Shown: positions 20,266 through 31,724, counted from the stretch's first letter. The stretch: DNA of 64,000 bases from Gracilaria gracilis (GCA_030374805.1 JARGSG010000006.1:682001-746000), one strand, 5' to 3'. Made by a program: numbers and translations. Notes: a model not told the origin generated them from the sequence alone.

Positions 20266-20673
20266 GTGGCTCAAAAGGCCGAAGAAAAGCGGTGGAAGAT
20301 GTATTGGAGTGGGAGCCGAGGAATAGAATGTCCTGTAAAATTTCGCACGCTCTTCACGAGAATAATTGGCTTTGCGTTGAGGGAGGAAAAGGAGTGGATA
20401 TTTTTCTCTGGAAACTATATGTTAGACGTTCTTGGGTATAAGCGGCAGAAAGATTCATACAGTTTCGATGCCTATGTTGTTTCAGCAATGAATCATTTCT
20501 TGGAGACGCGTAGGATCATTCCAAAAGCCACTTTTACTCCGAAACATCTCTATCATCTCACCGACAGGTATCGTTGGGCATGCGCAAAAGCCCGTATTCG
20601 TAGTTTAATGTCATTATCAAACGTTCTATCAATGAACAATGCCTACACTGTGAACCAAACGCAACTCCGACAA
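20266..20673 (+). pseudogene. N-terminal half of the MULE ORF, cut by the gypsy insertion
   Basis: 136 codons are open up to the retrotransposon; the last codons read CTC CGA CAA. If the retroelement and one copy of GACAA are removed, this frame joins exactly to the frame resuming at 31725, giving about 343 residues. No known fold is recognised in this half. The first codon in the frame is GTG; the first ATG is at 20299, so the real start or an upstream exon is uncertain. The preceding 19531-20265 is AT-rich with no supported ORF. Confidence 0.55.
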
Positions 20674-21221
20674 TGTAGTATAGTGGGCCTGAGTTGGTGC
20701 GTTGTGTATACGATTGGCCGTTCACGTACAAAGAGGTAGTGCACGGTGGGCCGGTGCAGTGGCACCGCCAGGTGTACGATTTGGTGACCGAGTGCCAGAC
20801 GGGTTGACGCAGCGTACAAGTTGGACACGTGTGCAGTTTGGATTGTGACAATGCAAATTCGACCGATCGTACAGTACTACTAGTAGTCAGTAGGGGGGCT
20901 AGACCCGATATTTAGTCGTAACTCGGATCTCCCGAGGCCCCAATCGTAAACGACCAGCATCTTCTGCCGAACTTCTTCTTCGTTAGTTTGCACTTACGAT
21001 ATACCGCACGGTGTATTTTACTAAGGTTTCTCAGACGGTTCGTACCCTTCTGCGCGCACCTGTACGCGCTTGTTGATACCGAAAGTCCACTCTCCCTTCG
21101 ACCGCTTGGTGCTTCCGCCCTCCTTAACCATTCGGACTCATTTTAGTCACACGATTGTACGCCGCCGCCGCTCCCGTCTCAAGACCGTTTCGGACTCTCT
21201 ACTTTATTGTGTTATACCACA
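20674..21221 (+). repeat. Left LTR of the nested gypsy element (548 bp)
   Basis: It starts TGTAGTATAG and ends GTTATACCACA; it is preceded by GACAA and followed by T and the primer-binding site. It includes a perfect CGGTG(CAGTGG)CACCG-type palindrome near 20753, shared with the right LTR. Confidence 0.92.
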
Positions 21222-21222
21222 T

Positions 21223-21236
21223 TGGTCTCCCGACTT
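21223..21236 (+). other. Primer-binding site TGGTCTCCCGACTT
   Basis: It begins with TGG one base after the LTR. It complements a tRNA ending GTCGGGAGACCA; the tRNA is not identified. The identical word follows the LTR of the gypsy element at 55960, so the two families share a primer class distinct from the tRNA-Met-like one of the 1-8371 array. Confidence 0.7.
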
Positions 21237-21297
21237 AAAAGTGGAATTAGAGACTGTATGGAGTGGCAAAACCGATCGTGGAACCGATACGTACGGT

Positions 21298-23278
21298 ATG
21301 CATCATCGTCGGCAGGAAGAAATGGGTGAAGGGTCTTTGGTCGAAAAAGGCTCCGCAAAGTCCGTACCGGTCGCCATTCGCGCCGCTTCGGATGCCGCTT
21401 CGGTTGGCCGCCGGAGCACCCGAAGTAACGCGACGGCCTACGTCACGCCTTCAGATGAGCCCGAACCGATTATCCGAGACAGTTCCGCACGTAATAGGTT
21501 AAAGTCCGCACGGAACGAGGAGGAGGCAATTGCCCTCGCCCCTTTTCCCGGAATGGAGAAGACGGCGCGGGGCGAAGCTGGCCCCGCGCCGCCACTCCTT
21601 ACCGAACGGACTACCGCACGGGAACTCTGGTCAGGGATCGCTCCCTATGCCCTGCAGAGTCTCCGAACGGAAATTGAGGTCCACGTCCCCATGGCAGTGG
21701 AGACGTACCTCAATGTCCGAATCCCGGCGCTTCTATACCAGGATATTCCACCGATCGTACACGATATGGTCAGGAATGTCCTGAAGACAGACAAACTTTT
21801 CGGAACCTGCTACGTCAGCTCTGAACAATACGCTGGCCGCACTGGTAGCTCAGCTACCAACCCACCCACCCAAATCGTTTATTGGCCGTACGGACAATGC
21901 CCTCGCTAGCGGCGAGAGGCAACACCGACCGGAACTGAAGAAGGGCCCAACGAGCGGTCCGACCGGAGTGTACCTCCCGCCAGTCAACCCGCAGGACGAT
22001 CCGAAAGGAAGCTCAGGAGATTCCTCCGACGAGAGGAGGAATCGCCGACGCAGAGGCCGTAGACCGAGCGGAAGTTCCAATTCGGATGACGCGCCCCGTA
22101 AACGGAAAGATCGCCGCCGCCAGAGAAGGCGACGATCAGCCAGAACGGACTCAGACTCTTCGGAGTCACCGTGGGATGACGACCGCACGGATTCGGAAGT
22201 TGACCAACACTCCCGCAGCCCTCGACGGGGGGGGGAAGTCCGATCGGTATCGTTCCTGGTCGGACAGGTTGATGCTAAAACGCATCAGGCCCTTGAACGA
22301 GAAGTTTGCCAAAGTGGTGGACTACCGTACGTACAGGTTGCTCAGGAGGCGCCAGACGTACAATTCGCGGGTGGCGCGCAAGATTGCGCGCTACCAAAAG
22401 AAATTGAATGTCCAGATGAAGGGTCATTCCTTTTCCGGGACAGATCCGATATCAGTTCTCAATTTCTTGCAGCGGTTTAAAACCGCTTGCAACCATAACG
22501 GACTCACTGAGGGGGCAGCCCTCTGGTGTTTCCAATTTTACCTGACCGGACCGGCGCACGCTCTGGTTCGGTCACAACTTGAAGGTGAGCCTGTCGCTGT
22601 CGACCGTACTCGGGATGAGTCTCTCCACACGTACGAAGAGGTAGCCAACTTCCTGTTGACCATGTACGCAACGGATGAGATCATTGTTGACGCGGCCGCA
22701 GAGGCCACTCTTTACCGCCCAGCGTTTGGCATGTCCGAAACGGAATTCGCCAGAAACTCTGGACGAAAGCGCTCCGCTGTGGGAACATTTTCACCGATCG
22801 GAATTTGAAGGGGATCATCGTCGAAGGACTCTTTCCCGCCATACGGTCAAAGGTGAGGAATCACCTCACCTCGCATCCCAGTATCGGATATGAGGCACTT
22901 GCCCGTTACGCGGAATCGTACGGAGAGAACCATCGTGCCTCTCGTCGACAATCCCTTTTGGTCGATACTCAGAAACCCACCGCTCGGAAAGTTCACAGTA
23001 TCGATACCCAGTCAAAATCGATCTACTCCGTATCGGACAAATACGAGGAACATGTCCTCGCGTCATCCCGCGCTTCCTCCATGCCCTCGCCTCCCACTAC
23101 GTCCTCAGCTTCAACGCCTGCTCAGTCTGTTCGGTCTTACCCCAGCCCCGCCAGCTCCCGGGTGCAACAAATCCAGGGGCAGTCACCAGCTAGACCCTGT
23201 CGGATTTTCCTCTCACGGGAGCCCAACTGTTGTCAATTGCTCCCACCGGACCTAAAGGAGAAGCTATTGGCCATATAG
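21298..23278 (+). pseudogene. gag: Gag of the nested gypsy element, frameshifted
   Basis: Three frames together give one Gag. 21298-21909 is the N-terminal region, and an in-frame ATG at 21070 lies inside the LTR. 21968-22240 is an Arg/Ser/Asp-rich linker. The frame used at 22086-22808 holds the capsid-like core, with FSGTDPISVLNFLQRFKTAC and LWCFQFYLTGPA. 22805-23278 continues in yet another frame with a Ser/Pro tail. The core parallels FTGEDPIRVLDFLSRF in the gag at 56927. No CCHC zinc knuckle is visible. Frame changes fall near 21910-21970, in the GGGGGGG run near 22230, and near 22800. Confidence 0.75.
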
Positions 23279-23589
23279 GAGGCGAATTATCAGCAACGCC
23301 GCTAGGAAGGCTATTAAAGTGCCTACCAGACCGGTTGGAAACCTGAAACCCCAAGAGACAATACCGGATATCGCCATGGCGGACAGCCCCGCCAGCCATA
23401 CTCACCACGACCGACACAGGCCGCTATGCTGGTCGAGGAGCCTGCTCCTGACCAGGAAACCGACCGGGAGGAAGCGTAGATGCATCGCCTCCTCCACAGA
23501 GGCCTAGCCTCGCCCCGTCAGAGACAGACCGAACGGGCTCTATCCGAGGGGAGTCCCCTGTTCTGCCATGCGACCTGACCGATACGGAT

Positions 23590-24540
23590 ATAGAAGCCGA
23601 AACGGTCCTCTTTTCTAGCGCAAACTACAAGGTGCACGTGTCAGTTGGCATCAATACGGCACTGATGTATCTGTTAACGGGAGTTCTTGATATCGTAGCC
23701 TGACCCTGTCTGGTTCACGAACTCCATCTCCCTCCGAATTGGCGCTCAAAACTCCGACCGGACGTAAGACCCCGAATTACGGACGCGTCGAAGAACCGAA
23801 TGGACGTTGTGAGAGTTCTCCCCCTTACGGTCCGAATCGGTGACCTCAACGTACGAGTACAGTTCCTGGTGGTTTCTAACCTCTCCCCCAGCGTACTACT
23901 CGGTACTTCTTTTATTGACAAGTACGTCTTGGAAATACTACCACCGGAACGGATAATACTCCTACGTCACTCCAGACCGGTATCTATACAGTCTTCCGCC
24001 TACGGACCAAATGCACCTTCCGAGCCAGAACCAGAACCCGAACGGGAAACCCCATCTAATAAGAGACAAGTTACCCGTCCGGTTGTTCTACCCCCAATGT
24101 CGGAAACGAATGTCTTGGTAACCACCAAAACGTCAAGCTTGGTCTTTCTAGAGTCTCATCACCGTACGGGATCGACGCTCGAACTAACACTCCTTGCGGG
24201 TGGATTTGTGGAGCTCCGACCGGACGTACCCTTTTTCGTTCGCGTAGCGAACCTTTCTGACCGCTCGGTTCGACTACACAATAAAACCGTTGTCGGAATT
24301 GCCCTTCCATCTCAAGTAGCGCTTCTAACTCCGCAACCATCGTCGCGGAGCGACGAGTCTAAGGAGGGGGAACACATTCCGATTTCGGACAGTATTCCGA
24401 ACGGGAAGACAAGGATACCGAACGGGAGCAAGAAACCGTACGGAAAGATGGGGACGATTGGCCTAGCAAGGTACAGATCTGTCCTGAGTATGCTTCCAAA
24501 CGGGATGAAGTTATTGAGTTACTTCGACCGTTTGCGGACA
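23590..24540 (+). pseudogene. Retropepsin region of the nested gypsy element, active site lost
   Basis: Alignment by eye with the protease at 59230-59560 places the catalytic D-T-G-A at GAT ATC GTA GCC (about 23688-23699), giving D-I-V-A: both the Thr and the Gly are replaced. A TGA follows directly. Downstream the fold is recognisable (VRVQFLVVSNLSPSVLLGTS, then FIDKYV). An aspartic protease without the D-T/S-G loop cannot process Gag-Pol. Confidence 0.65.
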
Positions 24541-25850
24541 TGTGGGACGGCCATCTCGGAACGATTGCGGCAGCGAAGCACCGCATCCATCTGGAACCAG
24601 GCCCAAAGCCTATATTCCAGATGCCGTACCGTGCCGGACCCGCTCGGAGAGAACTCGAACGCAAGGAGGTGACAAAGCAGCTCGCTGCTGGTGTCATAGA
24701 ACCGTCATCGGCAGAATGGGCCAGCCCGGTTGTATTCGCGTTCAAGAAAAACAGAAGCCTTCGCTTCTGCGTCGACTACCGCCGGTTGAACGCTACGACC
24801 GTACGGGACACGTACCCACTATGCCGAATGGACGAGTGCACCGACTCTCTAGGTGATGCACAAATCTTCTCTACTTTGGACGCCAACAGTGGTTATTGGC
24901 AGACCAAAATGGACAAAGCCGACCGGGAAAAAACGACGTTCACGTCGCACATGGGACTGTACCTTTATCGGAGAATGCCGTTCGCGCTCAAGAACGCACC
25001 GGCTACTTTCCAGCGTGCTCTCGATATCATCCTTTCACGGGTGAAATGGCAGTACGCACTAGTGTATCTATATGACGTAATCATCTATTCCCGGACGGTT
25101 GAAGAGCATTATGGCCATGTGCGGACCATACTGCATATGCTCCGTTCGGCTAATGTTACTCTCCGACTGGACAAGTGCTACTTTTTCCGTGGCACGGTGG
25201 ACTGTCTAGACCATGTAATCAGACCGCGAAAGCTTCAAGTGTCTCTCAAGACACAAAACGCTATCAAGCAGGCTAAACCGCCTACGGCCCAGACGGAGCT
25301 CCGATCGTTCTTGGGGCTCTATAATGTCTTCCGCCGGTTCATCGCGAATTTCGCCCAAGTTGCGGCTCCATTGAACCGCAAGTTAGAAGAGGGGCAATCC
25401 ACGAAGTTCGAGACATTGACCGATACGGAATACCAAGCCTTTGACGAGCTACGTCACAGACTGATACGCCCGCCCATTTTGGCCATTCACCGTCAAGGAT
25501 ACCCGTACGTTCTGGATACAGATGCATGCGACCGACAGGTAGGATGCACCCTGCTACAGAAGCAACCGGACGGAGGCTTATTAACAATCGGTTGCTGGAG
25601 CCGCTCTCTATCCAAGACCGAACGGCAATACTCAACTACCGAACGGGAATGCCTTGCAGTCGTCTGCGCCATATTGCACCTCCGTCCGTACCTGGAAGGT
25701 CAGAGGTTCACAGTCTGAATGGATCAACACTCCTTGAGGTGGATACTGAACCTTGCGGACGCTTCAGGATGAATGGCAAGGTGGCGGTTGCGTCTCATAA
25801 AGTATGACTTCGATGTCGTCCACCGCCCCGGTATCAAGCACCAAGCGGCT
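24540..25850 (+). pseudogene. pol: Reverse transcriptase-RNase H of the nested gypsy element, YLDD changed to YLYD
   Basis: RT motifs run in order: AGVIEPSSAEWASPVV, FCVDYRRLN, STLDANSGYWQ, RRMPFALKNAPATFQ, then VYLYDVIIYS where VYLDDV is expected (GAT to TAT at the first catalytic Asp, near 25073). RNase H follows with LDTDAC and CAILHLRPYLEGQRF. A TGA at 25716-25718 ends the frame; the remainder (MDQHSLRWIL, then LRLIKYDFDVVHRPG) continues after it, partly in the next frame. RT activity would be abolished by the Asp change alone. Confidence 0.85.
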
Positions 25851-27635
25851 GATGTCCTTTCTCGGATCCAGGCGGAAGGCAAAGACGATGCCCCATTGGA
25901 CGAAGAGGTCACCTGCTTGCTAGTGAATGACCGTACGGACGATGGTTACCTCGTCACCAACATTACCGTTGACGGTGATGAGTACAGTGACGTTTGCGTC
26001 GACTGGCCAACGCCCGAACGGAAATCTGCTGGCATCCCCGAAGTGCGTGCTGCCACCTCGGAGGAAACCAATACCGTTCCGGTCACGGTCGAAGAGCTGG
26101 TACGAGCTCAAGCAGATGACCCTTTCTGTGAGTCCGTACGGAAAGACATCGGCAACGGTGTCACTCTGTTCGACATTGACCGAAACGAACTTATCTTGCG
26201 CAAAGCCCCACCGGACGGTGCCATCCAGAGGGTCGTACCTGCATCACTGCAGACACGCGTCCTCTATTTGGCACACTACTCCCGTCTGGTCGGGCATCCG
26301 GGCTCCATTCGGATGTATGAAAGTCTCCGTCGAGACTTTTACTGGCCGCATATGGCCAATGATGTATTCCAGACTGTACGGGACTGTCGCAAATGCCCGG
26401 TGACGAAGGTAACACACTTCAGGTCGCAGAAGCTGTTGAAGTTGTTCCCCGCCGCCGGTCGGCTGGAATTCGTCGCGATGGACATCGTCGGTCTATTCAC
26501 GAAATCCGTAAACGGTTACCAGTACATACTGGTTATTACAGATCGGTTTAGCAAGATAGCCCGCTCTGTCCCCATGCGGTCAACCACAGCTCCTGCAGTA
26601 GCGAAGGCCTTCCTGGAGAACTGGGTTTATTCGTACGGAATTCACAACTACTTGCTGACCGATAACGGGATTCAATTTGTCGCTAAGTTCTTCGAGACTG
26701 TGTGCGCCACGTTGGGGACCAAACACGTACTGACAACCGCCTACTACCCTCAAACAAATGGTCAGGCCAAACTGTTCAATAAGACGCTTGTGGAGAGACT
26801 GCGACACTACGTAGCAGATCATCAGAACACTTGGCACGCGTATGTGCAACCTCTTACGTACAGCTACAACCTGCAGGTCCATCGATCTCTCGGTACCGCA
26901 CCGTTCGACGTTGCGCTGGCGCGCACGCCACCGAGCGTTCTTTTTGATGAGCCCAGTACGTCATTGGACCCAACGACGCCTAGACAGCCCACTGCCGCTC
27001 GGTTGAAACGCTTCACGCTCAAGCTCCTACAGGACACGCTGCAGACCGCTCGGACTAAGTTGACCCGCGCCCAACAGCGCTATAAAGAAAACTTCAATAA
27101 TTCCGTACGGTGTACGCCGAGCTTTACTCCCGGAGAAGAAGTGTTCGTTGACCGACCGGACTACAAGAACACGGAGAAGGACCTTACGGATCAAGAACGT
27201 ACGTTTCGGAAGCTATTACCGAAGACGGGTGGCCCATTTAAGTTTGTATCCGCAATGGACGCTACTGTCACCCTGAACGGAGACGCTACTCACAACACCG
27301 TCAGTATTGACAGAGTGACAAAAGCTCCAACCGCAGGGCCAACAACCACACCGGTTACCTCCGAAAGGACACGCGGCACCATTGCTACCGACCCTGAAGG
27401 ACCGTATGCGGATGAACCCGTCGACAGCCCACCTACCCCACCGCCTGGAACAGTTCCAAGCGAGGTAGAACGCGTCGTCGACCATCGCGAAACCCCGAAC
27501 GGACAAGAATACCGCGTACGGTGGCACGGATACCGCACCGATCAGGATACTTTCGAGCCGCCGGAACACATCTCCCAACACTTCATCGCACGCTATTGGC
27601 GTCGCCGAAACCCTTCGGTAGCGGCGACACCTTAA
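25773..27635 (+). pseudogene. pol: Integrase and chromodomain of the nested gypsy element, catalytic Glu changed to Lys
   Basis: A 620-codon frame. The zinc region has LAHYSRLVGHPG and CRKC. The catalytic core has AMDIVG and LLTDNG with both Asp present, but the motif normally VERFN reads AKLFN (GCC AAA CTG, near 26768), replacing the essential Glu with Lys. The last about 50 residues (VERVVDHRETPNGQEYRVRW, then HGYRTDQDTFEP) form a clear chromodomain with its aromatic/hydrophobic pattern. This links it to chromoviruses but in a family distinct from that at 1-8371. Continuous length with an inactivated centre suggests slow drift after insertion. Confidence 0.88.
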
Positions 27636-27911
27636 AAAGGGGGACAAAGTCTGATCGGAGATCAGAGATCGTACGTACTGGCTCGCAAGCGGTGAATCGT
27701 CACGAGACACCAAAAGGCGCCGCCATTACGTTATCATTGGGCGGCAAACCGCCACTAACGTACGCCTATTGGTCAATTACTTTTCGATTTTTACAAAACG
27801 CCGCTTTTTTCGACAACGGCACACGCAGAACGACATGCTATTGGCCCACAAGTCACCACAAACAATCACAAGTTTACTTCGGAGAAAGAAGCTACAAGCA
27901 CGCACGGTCAA

Positions 27912-28907
27912 CTAAGTAGTCTTCTTCCAACCGGGCTTCGTACTACCGCGCCCACGAGTACCCCACGGGGAGGTACCACGGCCCGCAGCGGAACCACCAC
28001 GCAAACCCGAACCGGTCTTCGTCGGCTGGAACGCCGAGGCGGTCCCAAGCCACGTTGAAGTGGCCACGACCTTCTTCTTCCCACCTGACTTACTGCCCGA
28101 TGGGCTTGCGGGCGCAGGCGCCGGCTCTATGAGGTCGTCTTCAACCGTGAAGGTCTCCGTCTTCTCTTGATCTATGCCTGGAGATGACATGGGAACATCC
28201 TCGGCTACCGGCGTTACCTCCTCTTGCGGAGTTTCCCCTTCGGGAGCCACCTTCGTACCGCTCGGCCCTGCGCCGTCACCAGACTGGCCTTCACCTTCAA
28301 GTGCTCTCCCGGGCGGAACATAGGGCGCAATCAGCTCGACGCCCTTGAAGGAGGACTCCGCCGCTTGGCGCATGTTCTTAGCAATATGGTCGACAATGCG
28401 CTCCGCATCGACCTGTTGCGCTATGCCCTCATAGGATTTGGTCACCAGCTCCTCCAACGGCGCCGCGAACGTCGAAATCGGAATTCCATCCACACCGGGC
28501 GCCATACCCAGGCCAGCCGTCACGGACTTCTCGTAAGGCGCTAGGACCAACAAGGAGTGGGCCCGGAGGTAACCGAGCAGGTTAACCTGCGCCTGAGTCT
28601 GCTCACGGAGAGCAGTTTCGGCATTGACCGCACGGCGCATCCATGCTCGGGCCGCCAACAGGGCGTCTTCAAGCTTCGCAGGCTCCTCTTCCCCGAACGG
28701 AATACAAGCTGCGCGGAGAGCCACGACGGCCTTGTGCGTATCAAGGTCCAAATGCGGGCTGGCGCTGTCTTCAATGGCGAAACCGGATTTGTCCCAAGAT
28801 TTCCGACCGGATCCTGCCTGTACTCCTGCCTCCGCACTGGCCTTCGCCTCAACGGCTGTAACCATCGGATTCAGCAGTGGCGCTACGTCCTCAAAGTCCT
28901 TTGCCAT
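27912..28907 (-). CDS. Antisense ORF B of the nested gypsy element (331 aa, intact)
   Basis: The ORF is open on the strand opposite gag-pol, between the pol stop and the 3' LTR. No known domain is recognised. Residues about 1-190 look alpha-helical (AKASAEAGVQ, DALLAARAWMRRAV), the middle is acidic (EGETPQEEVTPVAEDVP), and the C-terminus is basic and RG-rich (GRGTSPWGTRGRGSTKPG), a nucleic-acid-binding style tail. It starts five bases after antisense ORF A ends, as if both came from one antisense transcript. Length and composition argue against chance, and it is the only undamaged long frame in this element. Some plant gypsy elements of the Tat lineage also carry antisense ORFs here; relationship unknown. 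Confidence 0.6.
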   Translation of the reverse strand: MAKDFEDVAPLLNPMVTAVEAKASAEAGVQAGSGRKSWDKSGFAIEDSASPHLDLDTHKAVVALRAACIPFGEEEPAKLEDALLAARAWMRRAVNAETALREQTQAQVNLLGYLRAHSLLVLAPYEKSVTAGLGMAPGVDGIPISTFAAPLEELVTKSYEGIAQQVDAERIVDHIAKNMRQAAESSFKGVELIAPYVPPGRALEGEGQSGDGAGPSGTKVAPEGETPQEEVTPVAEDVPMSSPGIDQEKTETFTVEDDLIEPAPAPASPSGSKSGGKKKVVATSTWLGTASAFQPTKTGSGLRGGSAAGRGTSPWGTRGRGSTKPGWKKTT

Positions 28908-28911
28908 GATT

Positions 28912-30111
28912 TCATGCGGGAAGAAGTCCGGAACGGTTTTGAAGGGCCAAGGGGGGAAGACTCTCCGGACCCTTCAGGACACAAGTGATCGGCGTCGTGA
29001 CCGATCCGGTCGAGGGCATCGCGGGGAACGTATCAGAGTAGTAGTCGTACCACAAGAACCCCGAAGTGTTGTCCCAATCGGTCTCCCACAATTACTGCAG
29101 CAGCTTCTCACCGACCTGCGGAGGAAACAAGGTGCCGCGGAGAACGTTCTGCAGTCCCATCTTGGCAAGGATGCATACCAGTTTGTACGGCACCGGAAAA
29201 AATCGCTCGTACTTGGTTTGATCGTCCTTATGGTACAGACGCTCGTCTCCCGCACGGGTGAAGACCTCGATACCTTCGTGGGCCTCCTGGAGAAAGGCCA
29301 TGAAGGCAAACACTGCCCACTCGGCGTATACGACCTGACGGACAACATCCTGTATGGGTGAACATTTGAGGAGCTCTTCCGAATGGTAAGCCAACACGGA
29401 CGTAGTCGGTACGGATAGGTTGCGAGACATATCGAGGCTGGTCCACACTTCGTTTGTGGTGCAATACAAGTCCGATCAGCGATGAGTAGGAACGTCGAAG
29501 AACTCTACGTTGTGCCAACTGTAGAGGAACCCATGGGACGCTACGATTCTCGCCTCCGTTGCGGCATTACTTCCCCACCGTTGACGGTCCAGCCAGTACA
29601 ACTTGTCGTACGGCGGTTCGAACATCACCAACCCAAGCGGAATCATGTCCTTCTCGGGAAAGCCCGAATCGGATGAAGAACGATGAAACAAACGCTGCAA
29701 CGCATCTTGATATGTATTCTCATCCGGACAGCGCAGGTATAACATATCGCTTCGCCCGTAGGTCTTTTCGCTCTTCCGTCTGGTCGCATCAGGCAGGTGG
29801 TTCCAGCGGGCTTGCCAAGCTTCGAAGCTTGTCCGTTTCGGATTGCGAATCGCCATATCCAGCATCGGTAGTGCCATCGGAATTAAGGCGAAGCGTTCGC
29901 CATCGAAAAATCTCTTCTGGACGTATTCCGAGACGGGTGGCGGGACCTGCTTCCTCCGTCGAGGAACGGTAAAACCGCGGCGGAAACGATGGTCATACTT
30001 CTGACCAGGTAACGGTACCGAACGGAAAGGTGTCGACGGTGTACCAGAGCCGCTCGGGTTTGGCGCCAGTGCATGCGTGGGTTTGGATAAAGAGTGAACC
30101 CACTCGGGCAT
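28912..30111 (-). pseudogene. Antisense ORF A of the nested gypsy element, two in-frame stops
   Basis: From the ATG at 30111 one frame runs 400 codons to 28912, broken only by TGA at 29476-29478 and TAA at 29092-29094. Protein-like sequence continues across both stops (before: SHGFLYSWHNVEFFDVPTHR; after: CTTNEVWTSLDMSRNL; later WETDWDNTSGFLWYDYYSD). The composition is aromatic-rich like a folded domain; no family is recognised. A TATAAG box on the minus strand sits at 30132-30137, very close to this ATG, so a later Met may be the true start. Confidence 0.5.
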
Positions 30112-30131
30112 GTCGCCGCTTGGCTTGCGCC

Positions 30132-30137
30132 CTTATA
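30132..30137 (-). promoter_or_regulatory. Candidate antisense TATA box
   Basis: The minus strand reads TATAAG (within CCCCCTATAAGGGCGC), 21-26 bp upstream of the ATG of antisense ORF A. Confidence 0.3.
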
Positions 30138-31178
30138 GGGGGAGGTGAATACGACAACGCGGTACTTGAGGTATTACCGACCGTTTGAAATCGCCACGAC
30201 GCCTATGTTGTCGTAGAGTCTCTGCGTGGACGAAATGTCAGTGCTGATTGATTTAATTTTTATTGGCGGATCCGGAACTGACGTTTCGCCGCCCCCTCCA
30301 CACGAGATACACTCTCTTCGCGGTCGCGTCGGTCCTAATTCGTACCACCATACCTCACCCCTGCAACATCCCGTGCCCGTACGTTCGTAACGAATGCTGG
30401 CGGTCCTTTGCCAGTCAGTTCGCCTACCATGAGGGTCACCGCTCCGGACACGACGAACCTTCGCAACCGTGCGCTCGACCGCCAGAGTACCAGCCGCCGG
30501 ACTTTGTCCTTCGAGAAGGACGATGCGCGCCGATTCAGACACTCGCGCGCCTTCGCAGCGAGTCAGCATCTGTCCACTCGTACTTATCACGGGGAACGGC
30601 CTCCGACGGATCCATTCGTACGATGTCTGCTGCAGTCACCTTGGAAAAATTGGGCGTGGCTTCGCCCCGCCCTTTCGGGCAAGCTTTCCGAAAGCGGATG
30701 CTACGGCTCCCAATTCACCGTACGGATTCGACGCGCGGCGCATGTTACCGAACGGGTGATACCAAACGTACACCCCGCAGTCGGCGGAGCTGACAACTAG
30801 ACGGCTCTGCCAGGTACGCTCCGACTGGACTTGGGCATATGCACTGTTACAGACCTGAAAACTGCCCAGACGGACACCTGTGGTCTGCACAGTTATGCGC
30901 CGTCACGTACGTCTCGGCTGGCGCGTCATGAGTCTTCGATCCGCCAGTCGCGTACCAGTGCGTATCGTTCCACTCAGTTTGGACCCCACCACACGTACAG
31001 AAGCTCCTTTTGTCGCTCACGCTCAGGAAATTCTGGCATGGCTTCGTCCCGCCCTTTCCGAGCAAAGTTTTCCGAACGGATGCTATGGGGCCCTCTCGAC
31101 CAGGCGGACGTAAGCCTAGCGACTTAGCGACTTTATGCAGCGCACCGAGGGCGGAGCGCAAGACTCGGAGGAGGATCT
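30138..31178. other. Non-coding 3' part of the nested gypsy element with an internal repeat
   Basis: No supported ORF. A phrase GTGGCTTCGCCCCGCCCTTTC followed by AAGCTTTCCGAAAGCGGATG (about 30655-30705) recurs, diverged, at about 31036-31085. The purine tract CGGAGGAGGATC just before 31179 is a candidate polypurine tract for plus-strand priming. Confidence 0.45.
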
Positions 31179-31719
31179 GTAGGATAGTGGGCCCAAGTTG
31201 GTGCGTTGTGTATATGATTGGCCGCTCATGTACAAAGGAGTAGTGCACGGTGGGCCGGTGCAGTGGCACCGCCACGTGTACGATTTGGTGACCGAGTGCC
31301 GGACGGTTTGGCACAGCGTACAAGTTCGACACGTGTGCAGTCTGGATTGTGACAATGCAAATTAGACCGATTGTACAGTAGTCAGTAGGGGGCCTAGACC
31401 CGATATTTAGTCGTAACTCGGATCTCCCGAGGCCCCAATCGTAAACGACCAGCATCTTCTGCGGCACGTCTTCTTCGTTAGTTTGCACTTACGATAGACC
31501 GCACGGTATATTTTTACTAAGGGTTCCCAGACCGTTCGTACCCTTTTGCGCGCACCTGTACGCGCTTGGTGATACCGACCGTCCACTCTCCCCTCGACCG
31601 CCCGGTGCTTCCGCCCTCCTTGACCGTTCGGACTCATCACAGTCATACGACTGTACGCTGCCGCCGCTCCCGTCTCAAGACCGCTTCGGACTCTCTCCCT
31701 TTTTGTGCATTATACCACA
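31179..31719 (+). repeat. Right LTR of the nested gypsy element (541 bp)
   Basis: It starts TGTAGGATAG and ends TATACCACA, and is followed by GACAA. It aligns end to end with 20674-21221, with scattered substitutions and a few short indels. Confidence 0.92.
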
Positions 31720-31724
31720 GACAA

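Larger units (their letters stand above)
20674..31719 (+). mobile_element. Ty3/gypsy chromodomain retrotransposon, 11 kb, nested in the MULE
   Basis: LTRs 20674-21221 and 31179-31719 both start TGTAG and end TACCACA, and the element is flanked by a perfect 5-bp duplication GACAA (20669-20673 and 31720-31724). A primer-binding site follows the left LTR. Order: gag, protease, RT, RNase H, integrase, chromodomain, then about 3.5 kb before the right LTR with two antisense ORFs. In the first about 205 bp the LTRs differ at about 16 positions by eye, so the insertion is not recent. gag and pol are frameshifted and three catalytic sites are mutated. Confidence 0.93.
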
